DNA of 64,000 nucleotides from Fen-183 sp963809425. Lineage in GTDB: Bacteria > Acidobacteriota > Thermoanaerobaculia > UBA5066. The stretch is from NCBI GenBank assembly GCA_963809425.1, contig CAWEJK010000004.1, forward strand, positions 1 through 64,000, written 5' to 3'. The notes beneath the pieces were generated by a model. It saw only the letters and a list, made by a program, of their open reading frames with translations, ran no database searches and was not told where the DNA came from. Shown here in pieces: positions 8,654-17,058 of the stretch (positions within the stretch are counted from its first letter, which is position 1; the number at the start of each line of letters is the position of its first letter). Made by a program: the position numbers and the translations under genes.

Positions 8654-10189
8654 TTAACAGGGGCTCGAACGCGCTCTCGACCGGCGGGGCGCGACGGTCG
8701 CCGGCGCCGTCGCGAGAGCAGAGACGGCGTAGAGGACGAAAAACGGGAGGAGGTGGACGGTCATCCGCCCCATCCCGACGTTCGCGAAGTTCCGGTAGGC
8801 CGCGGCCCAGGTGCGGAACGTGTCGGGACCGACGCTCGCGTGCATGTCCGCCACGAACGGGAAGACGGCGTAGATGCCCGCGACGGCCCCGAGCGAGAGG
8901 AACGTGACCGCGCCGGCGAGTCGCGTCTCCTCCTCGGCGGGACCGTCGTGGCGCGTTTCCCGCGAGCGGAACCGGTGGGCCGCGACGAGAACGGCGAGGT
9001 ACACCGCGGTCCCGACACCCTTGTGCGAGAGCCACTGGCCCTGCAACGAGAACAGAAAGATCCCGAGCACGCGCGCGACCGCCTCTGCGGGCGTCGCGGC
9101 GGCCTCGCGCCAGTTCGCTCCCCCGACGAAACGATAGGCCTCCGCCCCGGCGCGAAGCGACGCGGGCCGCAGGACCCACGTCGCCCAGGCCGCCGCGGCG
9201 AACAGGAGGGGCGCGGCGGCGGATCGCAAGCGCGCCCGCGCGCACCAGAGCGCCGCAAAAACGACGACGCCCACGCAGACGAAGCCGTCCGGCCGGACGA
9301 GGACGGCCGCCGCGAGGCAGAGCGCGCCCGCGACGCGGTCGAAGCGCGACGGGGCCGCGCCGGAGCCGGCCGGGAAGCCGAGCACGAGAAACGAGCCCGC
9401 GGCGGCGAAGACCATGAGCGGGACGTCCGCGTAATACACCGCGACGCCCTGCCACACGTGCACCGTCGCGACGAGGAACAGCAGGCCGGCCGGCGCGAGC
9501 CCCGGCGCGGTCCGCGCGAGACGCGCCCTGAAGAAGACCGCGAAGAGGACGAGCAGCAGCCACGGGAGAAGGCGGCCCTCGAAGAGCGGATCGCCGATCC
9601 CGAACCAGAGGAGGATCGAGTCGAGCGGGGGATAGCCCGGCCGGAGCCCCGCGGTCACGGCGTGGACGAAGCCCTCGTTGCGCATCGCGTACGCGCGCCA
9701 CGCCCAGACGAGCTTCGCGTCGAACGCGACATACGGAAACACGGACGGGACGAGAAGGGTCGCGAGGACGAGCGCCGAGAGCGCGTCGAGAACCGAGAGC
9801 GGCACGCGAGGGACCGGCGCGGCGCAGGGACGCGGAACGAGGAGCGACAGGAGCGCCGAGAGCGCGAGGACGGCCGAAGGCAGCCACGCGTACAGGTCGC
9901 CGGTCGCGAGGGCGGCCGCGTAGACGGCGAGGCCCGCGGCCGCGAGGTTCGCGAGGCCCGCGACCGCAAAGCGCTCCGCCTGCCCCGGACCGCGCGCCCA
10001 CGCGGCGGACGCCGCGAGGATCCCGAGGAGGAGCGGGACCGACGAGCCCGCGCCGGCGGGAAGCCCGCCCGCGAGACGGCTCCGGAAGCGGAAGAGCTCG
10101 GAGAAGAGCGTGACGTGCTGGGCCGCGAGGATCACGACCTGCGCGGCGAGGAGGGCAAGGAGGGCGTTCCGGAGGACGCGGGCGCTCAT
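8654..10189 (-). CDS. Polytopic membrane protein, possible GT-C-type glycosyltransferase
   Basis: A 511-aa integral membrane protein with about ten or more hydrophobic helices (for example LLALLAAQVVILAAQHV, VLALSALLSLLV, VLVAAHRF and the C-terminal LLPFFVLYAVSALA). Between early helices lies FDAKLVWAWRAYAM, and later VYYADVPLMVFAAAG; acidic residues in loops of this kind are seen in GT-C enzymes using lipid-linked sugars. No family could be assigned with certainty. It sits directly downstream of fabF and upstream of the M28 genes. Confidence 0.6.
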   Translation of the reverse strand: MSARVLRNALLALLAAQVVILAAQHVTLFSELFRFRSRLAGGLPAGAGSSVPLLLGILAASAAWARGPGQAERFAVAGLANLAAAGLAVYAAALATGDLYAWLPSAVLALSALLSLLVPRPCAAPVPRVPLSVLDALSALVLATLLVPSVFPYVAFDAKLVWAWRAYAMRNEGFVHAVTAGLRPGYPPLDSILLWFGIGDPLFEGRLLPWLLLVLFAVFFRARLARTAPGLAPAGLLFLVATVHVWQGVAVYYADVPLMVFAAAGSFLVLGFPAGSGAAPSRFDRVAGALCLAAAVLVRPDGFVCVGVVVFAALWCARARLRSAAAPLLFAAAAWATWVLRPASLRAGAEAYRFVGGANWREAAATPAEAVARVLGIFLFSLQGQWLSHKGVGTAVYLAVLVAAHRFRSRETRHDGPAEEETRLAGAVTFLSLGAVAGIYAVFPFVADMHASVGPDTFRTWAAAYRNFANVGMGRMTVHLLPFFVLYAVSALATAPATVAPRRSRARSSPC

Positions 10190-10205
10190 GCGCCGGAGGC
10201 CGCCC

Positions 10206-11477
10206 TCAGACGACCCGCATCAGCAGGCTGGCATTCGTCCCGCCGAACCCGAAGGAGTTCGAAAGAGCGATCGGCAGCTTCCTCTCGCGCGCCGTGTTCG
10301 GCGTGTAGTCGAGATCGCAGTCGGGGTCCGGCGTCGCATAGTTGATCGTGGGCGGAATCACGCCGTGGCGCATCGCGAGCGCGAGGACGCCGGCCTCGAA
10401 GCCGCCCGCGGCGCCCAGGAGATGCCCCGTCATGGACTTCGTCGAGGAGACGGAGAGCGCCCGGGCATGGTCGCCGAATACCCGCTTGATCGCGATCGTC
10501 TCGATGCGGTCGCCGTGCGGCGTGGACGTGCCGTGCGCGTTGACGTAAGCGACGTCTTCCGGGTTCACGCCCGCGTCGAGAAGCGCGTTGCGCATGACGC
10601 GGAACGGGCCGTCCCCGTCCTCCGACGGCGCGGAGATGTGGAACGCGTCGCCCGACATGCCGTAGCCCGCGAGCTCGGCGTAGATCGGCGCGCCACGCGC
10701 CTTCGCGAGTCCCATCTCCTCGAGCACGAGGATGCCCGAGCCCTCGCCGAGGACGAAGCCGTCACGGTCCTTGTCCCAGGGCCGCGACGCCGCCTTCGGA
10801 TCGTCGTTACGCGTCGAGAGGGCGCGCATCGCCGAAAAACCCCCGACGGCGAGCGAGGTGATGACCGCCTCCGAGCCGCCCGCGATCATCGCGTCGGCGT
10901 CCCCCCGGCGGATCACGTTCGCGGCGTCCCCGATCGCGTGCGCCGAGGTCGCGCAGGCCGTGGCCGTGGCCGAATTCGGGCCCTTCGCGCCGGTCTGGAT
11001 CGAAACGAGTCCCGAGCACATGTTGACGATGAGGCCCGGTATGAAGAACGGGCTGATGCGGCGGGGCCCCTTCTCGAGCACGGTCCGATGCGTCTCCTCG
11101 ATGAGAGGCAGCCCGCCGATCCCGGATCCGATGCACACGCCCACACGTTCGGCGTTCTCCGGCGTGACCGCGAGGCCCGAGTCGGTCATGGCCTCCTTCG
11201 CCGCCGCCACGGCGTAGTGGATGAACGTGTCGAACTTCTTGATTTCCTTCTTCTCGAAGAACGCACCCGGGTCGAAGCCCTTCACCTCTCCGGCGATGCG
11301 GCACGCGTATTCGGTCGCATCGAATCGCGTGATCATGCCGATGCCGGACACGCCGGCCGTCAGGTTGGCCCAGTTCTCCTTCGCCGTCAGGCCGACGGGA
11401 GAGACGAGGCCGACGCCCGTGACGGCGACGCGGCGCCGGCCGCGGCCGTCGAGCAGGGTTCCGGAATTCACGGGCAC
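10206..11477 (-). CDS. fabF: 3-oxoacyl-ACP synthase II (FabF)
   Basis: Condensing enzyme that extends acyl-ACP with malonyl-ACP in type II fatty acid synthesis. At 423 aa it is slightly longer than usual because of a 15-residue N-terminal lead before RRVAVTGVGLVSP. The catalytic triad is visible: Cys175 in TACATSAH, His315 in NAHGTSTPHGD and His352 in SMTGHLLGAAGG. It follows acpP by 20 bases on the same strand, the usual acpP-fabF order, but fabG and the rest of the operon lie 6 kb away. Confidence 0.95.
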   Translation of the reverse strand: MPVNSGTLLDGRGRRRVAVTGVGLVSPVGLTAKENWANLTAGVSGIGMITRFDATEYACRIAGEVKGFDPGAFFEKKEIKKFDTFIHYAVAAAKEAMTDSGLAVTPENAERVGVCIGSGIGGLPLIEETHRTVLEKGPRRISPFFIPGLIVNMCSGLVSIQTGAKGPNSATATACATSAHAIGDAANVIRRGDADAMIAGGSEAVITSLAVGGFSAMRALSTRNDDPKAASRPWDKDRDGFVLGEGSGILVLEEMGLAKARGAPIYAELAGYGMSGDAFHISAPSEDGDGPFRVMRNALLDAGVNPEDVAYVNAHGTSTPHGDRIETIAIKRVFGDHARALSVSSTKSMTGHLLGAAGGFEAGVLALAMRHGVIPPTINYATPDPDCDLDYTPNTARERKLPIALSNSFGFGGTNASLLMRVV

Positions 11478-11497
11478 GCGTTCGAGAGGGCCCCTGG

Positions 11498-11743
11498 TCA
11501 GGCGGGCTTTGCGTGCGATTCGATGTAGGAAACCGCGTCCTTTACCTTCTGGATCTTCTCGGCGTCCTCGTCCGGGATCTCGATGCCGAACGCCTCCTCG
11601 AAGGCCATGACGAGCTCGACCGTGTCGAGCGAATCCGCGCCGAGGTCGTCCACGAAAGAGGCCTCGGGCTTCACCTCGTCCGCCTGGACGCCCAGCTGCT
11701 CCACGATGATGCCCTTGACCTTTTCTTCCACCGAATCTGCCAT
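11498..11743 (-). CDS. acpP: Acyl carrier protein
   Basis: An 81-aa acidic carrier whose Ser38 in GADSLDTVE accepts the phosphopantetheine arm. The ATG at 11743 is chosen because GGAGG (reverse strand, 11751-11755) lies seven bases upstream and MADSVEEKV is the usual N-terminus; the frame is open 14 codons further. It is followed directly by fabF. The upstream gene is not fabG, the normal neighbour, but the foreign block starting near 11.9 kb. Confidence 0.96.
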   Translation of the reverse strand: MADSVEEKVKGIIVEQLGVQADEVKPEASFVDDLGADSLDTVELVMAFEEAFGIEIPDEDAEKIQKVKDAVSYIESHAKPA

Positions 11744-11937
11744 CTGCGATCCTCCGAAAAATTTCGTCGTCTTGAAGACCGGCATTCTGAAGGCAGCCGG
11801 GACTCTATTTCAAGTGTGCTGAGTCTATCCGATGGAGGAGAAATGACGATTCTCAGGGTTCAGAGCGAGTCGTCGCCGTTCCGCACAGTTGAGCGGAAAC
11901 GCTCCATGGGCCGGACTTCTTGCCGTCACGACGACTC

Positions 11938-12687
11938 TCAGCGATTATCGCCCCTCGTCGACGTTTTCCCCTTTTCTCGGCATCGGTGCACGAAGTTCCC
12001 ATCCACGGGGCCACCGATTATCGACCGCTTGCAGAAACCCTCGTACAGCCGAGCGATGAGGTCCATCTTGAACCTGACCCATTCCTCGTACTCCGCAGGG
12101 GTGTTCGGCATTCGGAAATCAGGCGCTGAAAGAATGCCGCCGAACGCCTTGTCGATGGCCTCCCAGGCGCAAACGTGAGCGCGGATGTCACCGTTTCTGT
12201 AGACCATGACAGCTCCGGGCGAAAGCCGAGGCGCGTCGCGCGCTTGAAAGTCCTCCCGCGCCGAATACAGTCCCACAGGAGTCTGCTGAGGCGTGTCGCC
12301 GCAGTTGCGGATATACCAGAATTCGGGCCGCGTTGGGGACGCGAAGCCGCAAAGATGAAAACCAGAGATTTCTCTCCGCCGCAAGTCGGCGGTAACGACA
12401 TCGTTCAAGGCAGAAGCCAGTTCACCGGCCAACTTTTCAAGAGTTGCGGCGGCACGACTCCGAAGGAATCGCTCAAGCCAAACAGCCATAGGTTCTTGGC
12501 CTCCGCCCGCCGAAGGGACTTCAGCCAGACCGAAGTACCCGATGCCCGCGCGGAGTCCATCTACGCGGAAGACCTTCTTCTGTTCGCTGTCTCGCTCGTT
12601 TCCACGGCTGATCCGCCGGTCGGCAGCGAAGATTATGACGGCGTCGGCTTGGTTGTGACGATGGATCTCGGTTGCGAGTAATGTCAC
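11938..12687 (-). CDS. Uncharacterised protein, possible Ntn-hydrolase (proteasome-beta-like) fold
   Basis: 249 aa. The N-terminus MTLLATEIHRHN...AVIIFAADRRIS resembles the start of proteasome beta/HslV subunits: a threonine directly after the initiator Met and the A-A-D-R-R turn that follows the second strand. That likeness is the only functional hint, and the rest (GFHLCGFASPTRPEFWYIRN) is not recognised. GTG start at 12687 with GGAGG about seven bases upstream. Base composition is visibly less GC-rich and codon choice less biased than in the neighbouring fab genes, consistent with acquisition. The last ~40 residues are basic and low-complexity. Confidence 0.55.
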   Translation of the reverse strand: MTLLATEIHRHNQADAVIIFAADRRISRGNERDSEQKKVFRVDGLRAGIGYFGLAEVPSAGGGQEPMAVWLERFLRSRAAATLEKLAGELASALNDVVTADLRRREISGFHLCGFASPTRPEFWYIRNCGDTPQQTPVGLYSAREDFQARDAPRLSPGAVMVYRNGDIRAHVCAWEAIDKAFGGILSAPDFRMPNTPAEYEEWVRFKMDLIARLYEGFCKRSIIGGPVDGNFVHRCREKGKTSTRGDNR

Positions 12688-12786
12688 TCGACCTCCATCT
12701 ACACGCGCTCGTAGGCGAGTCGGGCGGCGACGGCGTCATTCAAGGTGCCGTCCGTTCCTTGCCGCATCGGGCCGTTAAGCCCGTCG

Positions 12787-14583
12787 CTACTGAGGCAAGA
12801 GCGTTCGGGGATCGTTCGTGAAGTTGTCGATGGCGGACGCGTACGCGGCCACGACACCCGACGTCGTAAGGACGAGCCGCGCCCCCGAGACCTCGGAGCC
12901 GTAGCCGATGTCGCGGACGACCCGCACCGCTTGGTGCATACCGAGCGGTTCGAGGTGATAGGTCTTCGTTCCCGCCGTGCTGCCGTCGCTGAGAACGAGC
13001 GCCACGCTTACGTCGGTCGGACTCTCGGAGCCGTTCGAGAGAATCAGGTTCGTCCGAAACGAAGAGTCCTCACGGATGCCGGGGATCGTCTTGCTACTCC
13101 CGCCGGCAATCAACGAGGTGTAACTGACGGCCAGCACGCTCTGCCCGAACGTGCCGCCCCCGCAATCGGGCGCGGGCGTTGAGGTCTCGCCCGCGATGGC
13201 GAGCGTCGCAGATGAACGGATCTGGATTGCGCCGTAATCAGACGCCACACCGAACGCGCTCCCGAGGATGTCGCTGAGTACCGTGGTCATCCCCGCACCA
13301 ACCGTGTGGTTCACTTCTGGTCCGCTCCGCCCGTCCGCATCGTGTCCGAGGAATTTGACGGTGATTGTCCCGTCGGCGGCACCGACGTTTGTGACGGTGA
13401 GGTCGGTCGTAAAGAAGGCTCCGTTCAGGCCGGGAGCGTGCGCGCTGGAGGGGAGAATCCAGGCCGGTTCCGACGCCGCCCACTGGCCACCGTCGTTCAG
13501 GTAGGGGTGGAGCCTACCAACTTCTCGATCCCGCCCCAAACGATCATCTTCGAGCCGGTCCAGACCGCAGAGTGGCCGGCGCGTCCTGTTGGCGCGCCCG
13601 ATGTCGTCGTCTGCCGTCCAGGTGTTCCGCTCCGGGTCGTACTGGCCGCCGTCGTTGAAGGTGGTGCTGCCCCCGTCGAACCCGCCCCAGACGACCATCC
13701 TGGAGCCAGTCCAGACCGCGGTCGGGGAGCTGCGGCTTGAAGGCGCGCCCGTTGTCGTCATCGCCGTCCAACCGTTCGCCACCGGGTCGTACTGGCCGCC
13801 GTCGTTCGGGTAGACGCTGCCGCCGGAGTAACCACCCCAGGCGATCATCCTCGACCCGGTCCAGACGGCCAGCTGGGAGGCGCGAGCCGACGGCGCGCCC
13901 GTAGCCGTCACTGCCGTCCAAGTGTTCGCCACCGGGTCGTAGAGGCCGCCGTTGTTCAGGCTTACGCCATTGCGGTCGGCCCCGCCCCAGACGATCATCT
14001 TCGAGCCGGTCCAGACCGCAGTATGGTTGGCGCGTCCCGTTGGTGCGCCCGTTGTCGTCATCGCCGTCCAAGTGTTCCCCTCTGGGTCGTACAGGCCGCC
14101 GCTGTTCAGATAGACGCCGTTGCGGTCGCCCCCACCCCAGACGATCATCTTCGAGCCGGTCCAAACCGCCGTGTGCCGCCGACCGCCGTTGGCGCGCCCG
14201 ATGTCGCCATCGCCGTCCACCTGTTCCCCACCGGGTCGTACTGGCCGCCGCTGTTCACGAGACCGTTCGCGCCCCAGATGATCATCTTCGAACCAGTCCA
14301 GACTGATTGCGAGGAAAGGGTTCACCGCTGGCGCGCCCGATGTCGTCATTGCCGTCCAAGTGTTCACCACCGGGTCGTACAGGCCACCGTCGTTCAGAGC
14401 GTTGAAGCGTCGCGGTTCGTGGCCGCCCCAGACGATCATCTTCGAGCCGGTCCAGACCGCCGTATGGAGACCGCGTGCTGACGGCGCGCCCGTTGTCGTT
14501 GTCGCCGTCCAGACCGGCTGAGCAGACACGGAAAGCGAGCAAAGAACAATGGCGGCCACAGGCATGACCCGTTTTGCATTCAT
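12787..14583 (-). CDS. Secreted kelch-like seven-unit propeller protein with two compensated frameshifts
   Basis: 598 aa starting MNAKRVMPVAA with a clear Sec signal peptide ending near SVSAQ (residues 1-21); AGGAGAG precedes the ATG. Residues 26-370 hold seven units of 50 residues, each with AVWTGSKMIVWGG, DGGLYDP and NTWTAMTTTGAPS, which fits a seven-bladed beta-propeller. In units 2 and 7 (residues about 88-136 and 325-360; 14175-14322 and 13505-13611) the repeat signature is readable only in another frame, and the original frame returns afterwards. The C-terminal 220 residues (TTDLTVTNVG...) look like a beta-rich module. An extracellular binding role is inferred. Located in the block that splits the fab operon. 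Confidence 0.75.
   Translation of the reverse strand: MNAKRVMPVAAIVLCSLSVSAQPVWTATTTTGAPSARGLHTAVWTGSKMIVWGGHEPRRFNALNDGGLYDPVVNTWTAMTTSGAPAVNPFLAISLDWFEDDHLGRERSREQRRPVRPGGEQVDGDGDIGRANGGRRHTAVWTGSKMIVWGGGDRNGVYLNSGGLYDPEGNTWTAMTTTGAPTGRANHTAVWTGSKMIVWGGADRNGVSLNNGGLYDPVANTWTAVTATGAPSARASQLAVWTGSRMIAWGGYSGGSVYPNDGGQYDPVANGWTAMTTTGAPSSRSSPTAVWTGSRMVVWGGFDGGSTTFNDGGQYDPERNTWTADDDIGRANRTRRPLCGLDRLEDDRLGRDREVGRLHPYLNDGGQWAASEPAWILPSSAHAPGLNGAFFTTDLTVTNVGAADGTITVKFLGHDADGRSGPEVNHTVGAGMTTVLSDILGSAFGVASDYGAIQIRSSATLAIAGETSTPAPDCGGGTFGQSVLAVSYTSLIAGGSSKTIPGIREDSSFRTNLILSNGSESPTDVSVALVLSDGSTAGTKTYHLEPLGMHQAVRVVRDIGYGSEVSGARLVLTTSGVVAAYASAIDNFTNDPRTLLPQ
13505..14530 (-). repeat. Seven tandem 150-bp coding repeats
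   Basis: Direct DNA repeats of 150 bp underlie the propeller units. Each carries the same core (reverse strand GTCTGGACCGGCTCGAAG) followed by GACCCGG and ACGGC. Sequence conservation at DNA level is high enough for recombination between units, which may explain the paired frameshifts. Confidence 0.7.
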
Positions 14584-15263
14584 GGCCCTCTCCTGCTGTG
14601 CCTTCCCCTTCGCGACGACTTTCCCGAAGCAGAATCGCGGTCGAAGCCTACGCCACGCCTCCCCAAAACGGACCTGATGCAGTTGCACGGAGTTCAGTCC
14701 TCTTGACCGCATGTAGGTGCAGAAGGACGCTCGTCTGTGCCGAGCGGCGGCGGAGGTTGAGCGGTGTGTCGGCGCGCAGTAAGGCGGGCGCGGCGTCGCC
14801 TGAGTGCGCGACGAGCGTACCAATCCGGCTCGCCGCATCCTCCCGGCGCTCCCGTCTAGAGTTGTCAACGTTCCTCGCGAGCAGGCGCACCGGGTGGTCC
14901 GCCTCGCAATAGCCGACGGGCAGCTCGCCGGCCGCCTCGCCGCCAGGGCGACCACCACGTTGTCGCCGACCGCATCCAAAGCTGGCAGCTCGAGACCAGC
15001 TATAGGCCAGCGTGGTGAGAGACCACCGCTACCAGGACGCCGTCAAGGCGGCAAAGAAGGAGAACACGCGATGAGTGAGCTTCTCCCCATTCACGCGTTC
15101 TCGCGGTGCATTTCCGCCGACGTTCGGGTCCTGGAGGTTTCCTGGCGCGGCAAGGCCGGACGTGAGACCAGGACTCGGGCAAAGGCGACAATCAGCCGAC
15201 GCGCCCGTGTCGCGCCGGGTGGCGGTCAACCTGAGGCGGCTAAAACGTAGTACAATTCCGACG
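14584..15263. other. 680-base stretch without a convincing gene
   Basis: Between the kelch-like gene and the toxin-like gene no long reading frame has credible composition. A 59-codon frame at 15071-15250 has a good Shine-Dalgarno (AAGGAG) and begins MSELLPIHAFSR, and just upstream a short frame ends RYQDAVKAAKKENTR; both could be remnants of a disrupted gene. The toxin promoter lies at its right end. Nothing else was seen. Confidence 0.4.
15251..15256 (+). promoter_or_regulatory. -10 hexamer TACAAT ahead of the toxin-like gene
   Basis: TACAAT ends seven bases before the GTG start at 15264, too close for a ribosome-binding site. A leaderless transcript is implied. No good -35 was seen 16-18 bases upstream. 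Confidence 0.35.
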
Positions 15264-15509
15264 GTGCGCTTCGTCTGGCATCGGGAGAACGTCGAGCACG
15301 TCGCGGGCCACGGGCTGCGGCCCGAAGACGTAGAGGCCGTGTTCGGCGCGAAGGACGTCGGAATCGCGGCATCCGGCAGGCGCGGGCGATGGATTGCCGA
15401 GGGAACCGTCGCGGGGCGCGCTCTTCGCGTCGCGTTCACGCTGAGCGGACCGGACGAGGCGCACGTCATCACGGCGTATCCGATCGGGCGAAGGAGGCGG
15501 CGAACATGA
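15264..15509 (+). CDS. BrnT/DUF4258-like toxin candidate
   Basis: An 81-aa basic protein: VRFVWHRENVEHVAGHGLRPEDVEAVF, then a strand-rich core and HVITAYPIGRR at the end. The W-x-x-x-N-x-x-H opening, central D-V-E-x-V-F and terminal H-V-I-T-A-Y-P resemble BrnT-type RNases of the RelE fold and the related DUF4258 group. The stop overlaps the next gene by four bases (ATGA), typical of a toxin-antitoxin operon in which the toxin comes first. GTG start at 15264 follows a TACAAT hexamer. Confidence 0.6.
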   Translation: MRFVWHRENVEHVAGHGLRPEDVEAVFGAKDVGIAASGRRGRWIAEGTVAGRALRVAFTLSGPDEAHVITAYPIGRRRRRT

Positions 15510-15838
15510 GAACAAAGCTGAAGCGATCGCGGAAGACTTACCGCTCGCTCGCCGAGCTGCCGAAGGTGTACGTCCCGCTCGAGGAGGCGAAGCGCACTCT
15601 CGCGCGTGATGCCGCGTGGTTCGACAACCATCTCGGTCCCGACCTCCCCCGGATCACTCGCCGCGGCAGGCCGCCGAAGGGCGTGAAGGTCGAGCCGGGG
15701 AGGGTTCGGTCGCTCCGCATACCAGACTCGACATGGCGCGCGTTGCAGAGACAGGCGAAGGCTTCGGGGCTCTCGACGAACTCGGCAGTGCGGCTCGCCG
15801 TGCTCTCGTGGACCGAGCGCTCCACCGTGCGCAGATAG
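15506..15838 (+). CDS. BrnA/CopG-like antitoxin candidate (ribbon-helix-helix)
   Basis: 110 aa. The C-terminal part (VRSLRIPDSTWRALQRQAKA, then SGLSTNSAVRLAVLSW) has the strand-helix-helix spacing of ribbon-helix-helix DNA-binding antitoxins, and the N-terminal half is basic with RRGRPPKG. AAGGAGG at 15491-15497 sets the ATG at 15506. Translationally coupled to the toxin-like gene; such antitoxins usually repress their own promoter, here presumably the TACAAT promoter at 15251. Confidence 0.6.
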   Translation: MRTKLKRSRKTYRSLAELPKVYVPLEEAKRTLARDAAWFDNHLGPDLPRITRRGRPPKGVKVEPGRVRSLRIPDSTWRALQRQAKASGLSTNSAVRLAVLSWTERSTVRR

Positions 15839-15867
15839 ATCTCAAAAAGCGTTGCTGCCGCCGGGCC

Positions 15868-16944
15868 TCACGCGCGGAAATTCCGATCGCGGGCGAAGAC
15901 GATCGCCTGGACGCGCGTCCACACGCCGAGCTTGTCGAAGAGGTTGGACATGTGGTTGCGGACGGTCTTCTCGCTCAGGGAGAGGCGCTCGGCGATGTCC
16001 GCGTTGCTCAATCCCTCGCTCAGCAGGGCGAGAATCCCCCGCTCGCGGGCGGTGAGCGAGGCGAACGCGCGCTCCTCACCCCGTTCGGCGGGCTCGATTC
16101 CCATGAAGTCGCGAATGGCGGCGCAGAATCGCTCCCACGCGGGCTCCCCGTCGAGCAGGATGTGGTTCTTCGAATCCAGCTCGACGAACTCGGCGCCGGG
16201 GATGAGCGCGGCCAGCTGGCGACCGGAGGCGACCGGCACCACGGCGTCCTCGCGCGCGTGGATGACGAGCGTGGGCGTGCGCACCTGCGCCAGCAGATTC
16301 CTGATGTCGACGTCGCCGCGCGCCCGCAGGAGATCTCCGGCGATCGCCGGTGAGCTGGTCCTTCTGCAAAGCTCGTTGAACCAGTCCATCTGCTGGTACG
16401 TCGCTCCCGGAATGAAGCGCGACGTGAAGACCTGCCGGAAGGCGGGGTTGTCGACGCCCCAGCCGAGGGTCGCAAGCGCGGCGATCGCCTCGTACTCGCG
16501 CTTCGCGACGGAGTCGCCTCGGAGCGCCCAGCCGCGCGCGTAACCGCCGTACAGAATCAGCCGCGAGACGCGTTCCGGGTGCCTCACGGCGTAGGCGATG
16601 GCCGTCGCCGCCCCCTGCGAGACGCCGATGAGCGAGAACGCGCCCTCCGGAAGGGCGGCGTCGGTGACGGCCTCGAGATCGCCGACCCAGCGCGGGAAGG
16701 AGAAATCGCCCACGTTCCAGTCGCTCATTCCGCAGCCGCGTTCGTCGTAGCGCACGAAGCGGAAGTGGCCGGTGAAGAACCGGATCCAGTGCCTCCAGAC
16801 GGGGCTTTCCCATTCGTATTCGAGGTGGCTCAGCCAGTTGGAGGCCTTGACCAGAAGCGGACCGGACCCGGCCTCGGCCCAGGCGAGCTGCACGCCGTCC
16901 GGCGTGCGGAGGAACTGGATCCGCTGGCGGGGCTTCTTTTCCAT
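15868..16944 (-). CDS. Alpha/beta hydrolase fused to a LuxR-type DNA-binding domain
   Basis: 358 aa. Residues 1-285 form an alpha/beta hydrolase: nucleophile elbow LIGVSQGAA, acid in HAREDAVVPV and base in SKNHILLDG. Residues about 293-355 form a LuxR/GerE helix-turn-helix (SLTARERGILALLSEG, LSNADIAERLSLSEKTV). This architecture suggests a one-component regulator in which a hydrolase-like domain senses or converts a small ligand and the C-terminal domain binds DNA; the ligand is unknown. It is divergent from the diiron gene at 17059, the most obvious candidate target across the 114-base spacer. Confidence 0.85.
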   Translation of the reverse strand: MEKKPRQRIQFLRTPDGVQLAWAEAGSGPLLVKASNWLSHLEYEWESPVWRHWIRFFTGHFRFVRYDERGCGMSDWNVGDFSFPRWVGDLEAVTDAALPEGAFSLIGVSQGAATAIAYAVRHPERVSRLILYGGYARGWALRGDSVAKREYEAIAALATLGWGVDNPAFRQVFTSRFIPGATYQQMDWFNELCRRTSSPAIAGDLLRARGDVDIRNLLAQVRTPTLVIHAREDAVVPVASGRQLAALIPGAEFVELDSKNHILLDGEPAWERFCAAIRDFMGIEPAERGEERAFASLTARERGILALLSEGLSNADIAERLSLSEKTVRNHMSNLFDKLGVWTRVQAIVFARDRNFRA

Positions 16945-17058
16945 CGGCGGCGGGACATTCGTCCCAGCGATCGGCCGCGATCATAGCCAGATCGGGACGA
17001 ACTTCCCATTGGCGAGTCGCCTCCGGGATCCGATCTTCAGGCGCAGGAGGATCCGATC

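Noticed and set aside
14584..15263. Open frames in the spacer before the toxin-like gene
   Set aside because: Lengths and composition do not stand out from shadow frames; only a 59-codon frame with a good Shine-Dalgarno was mentioned.
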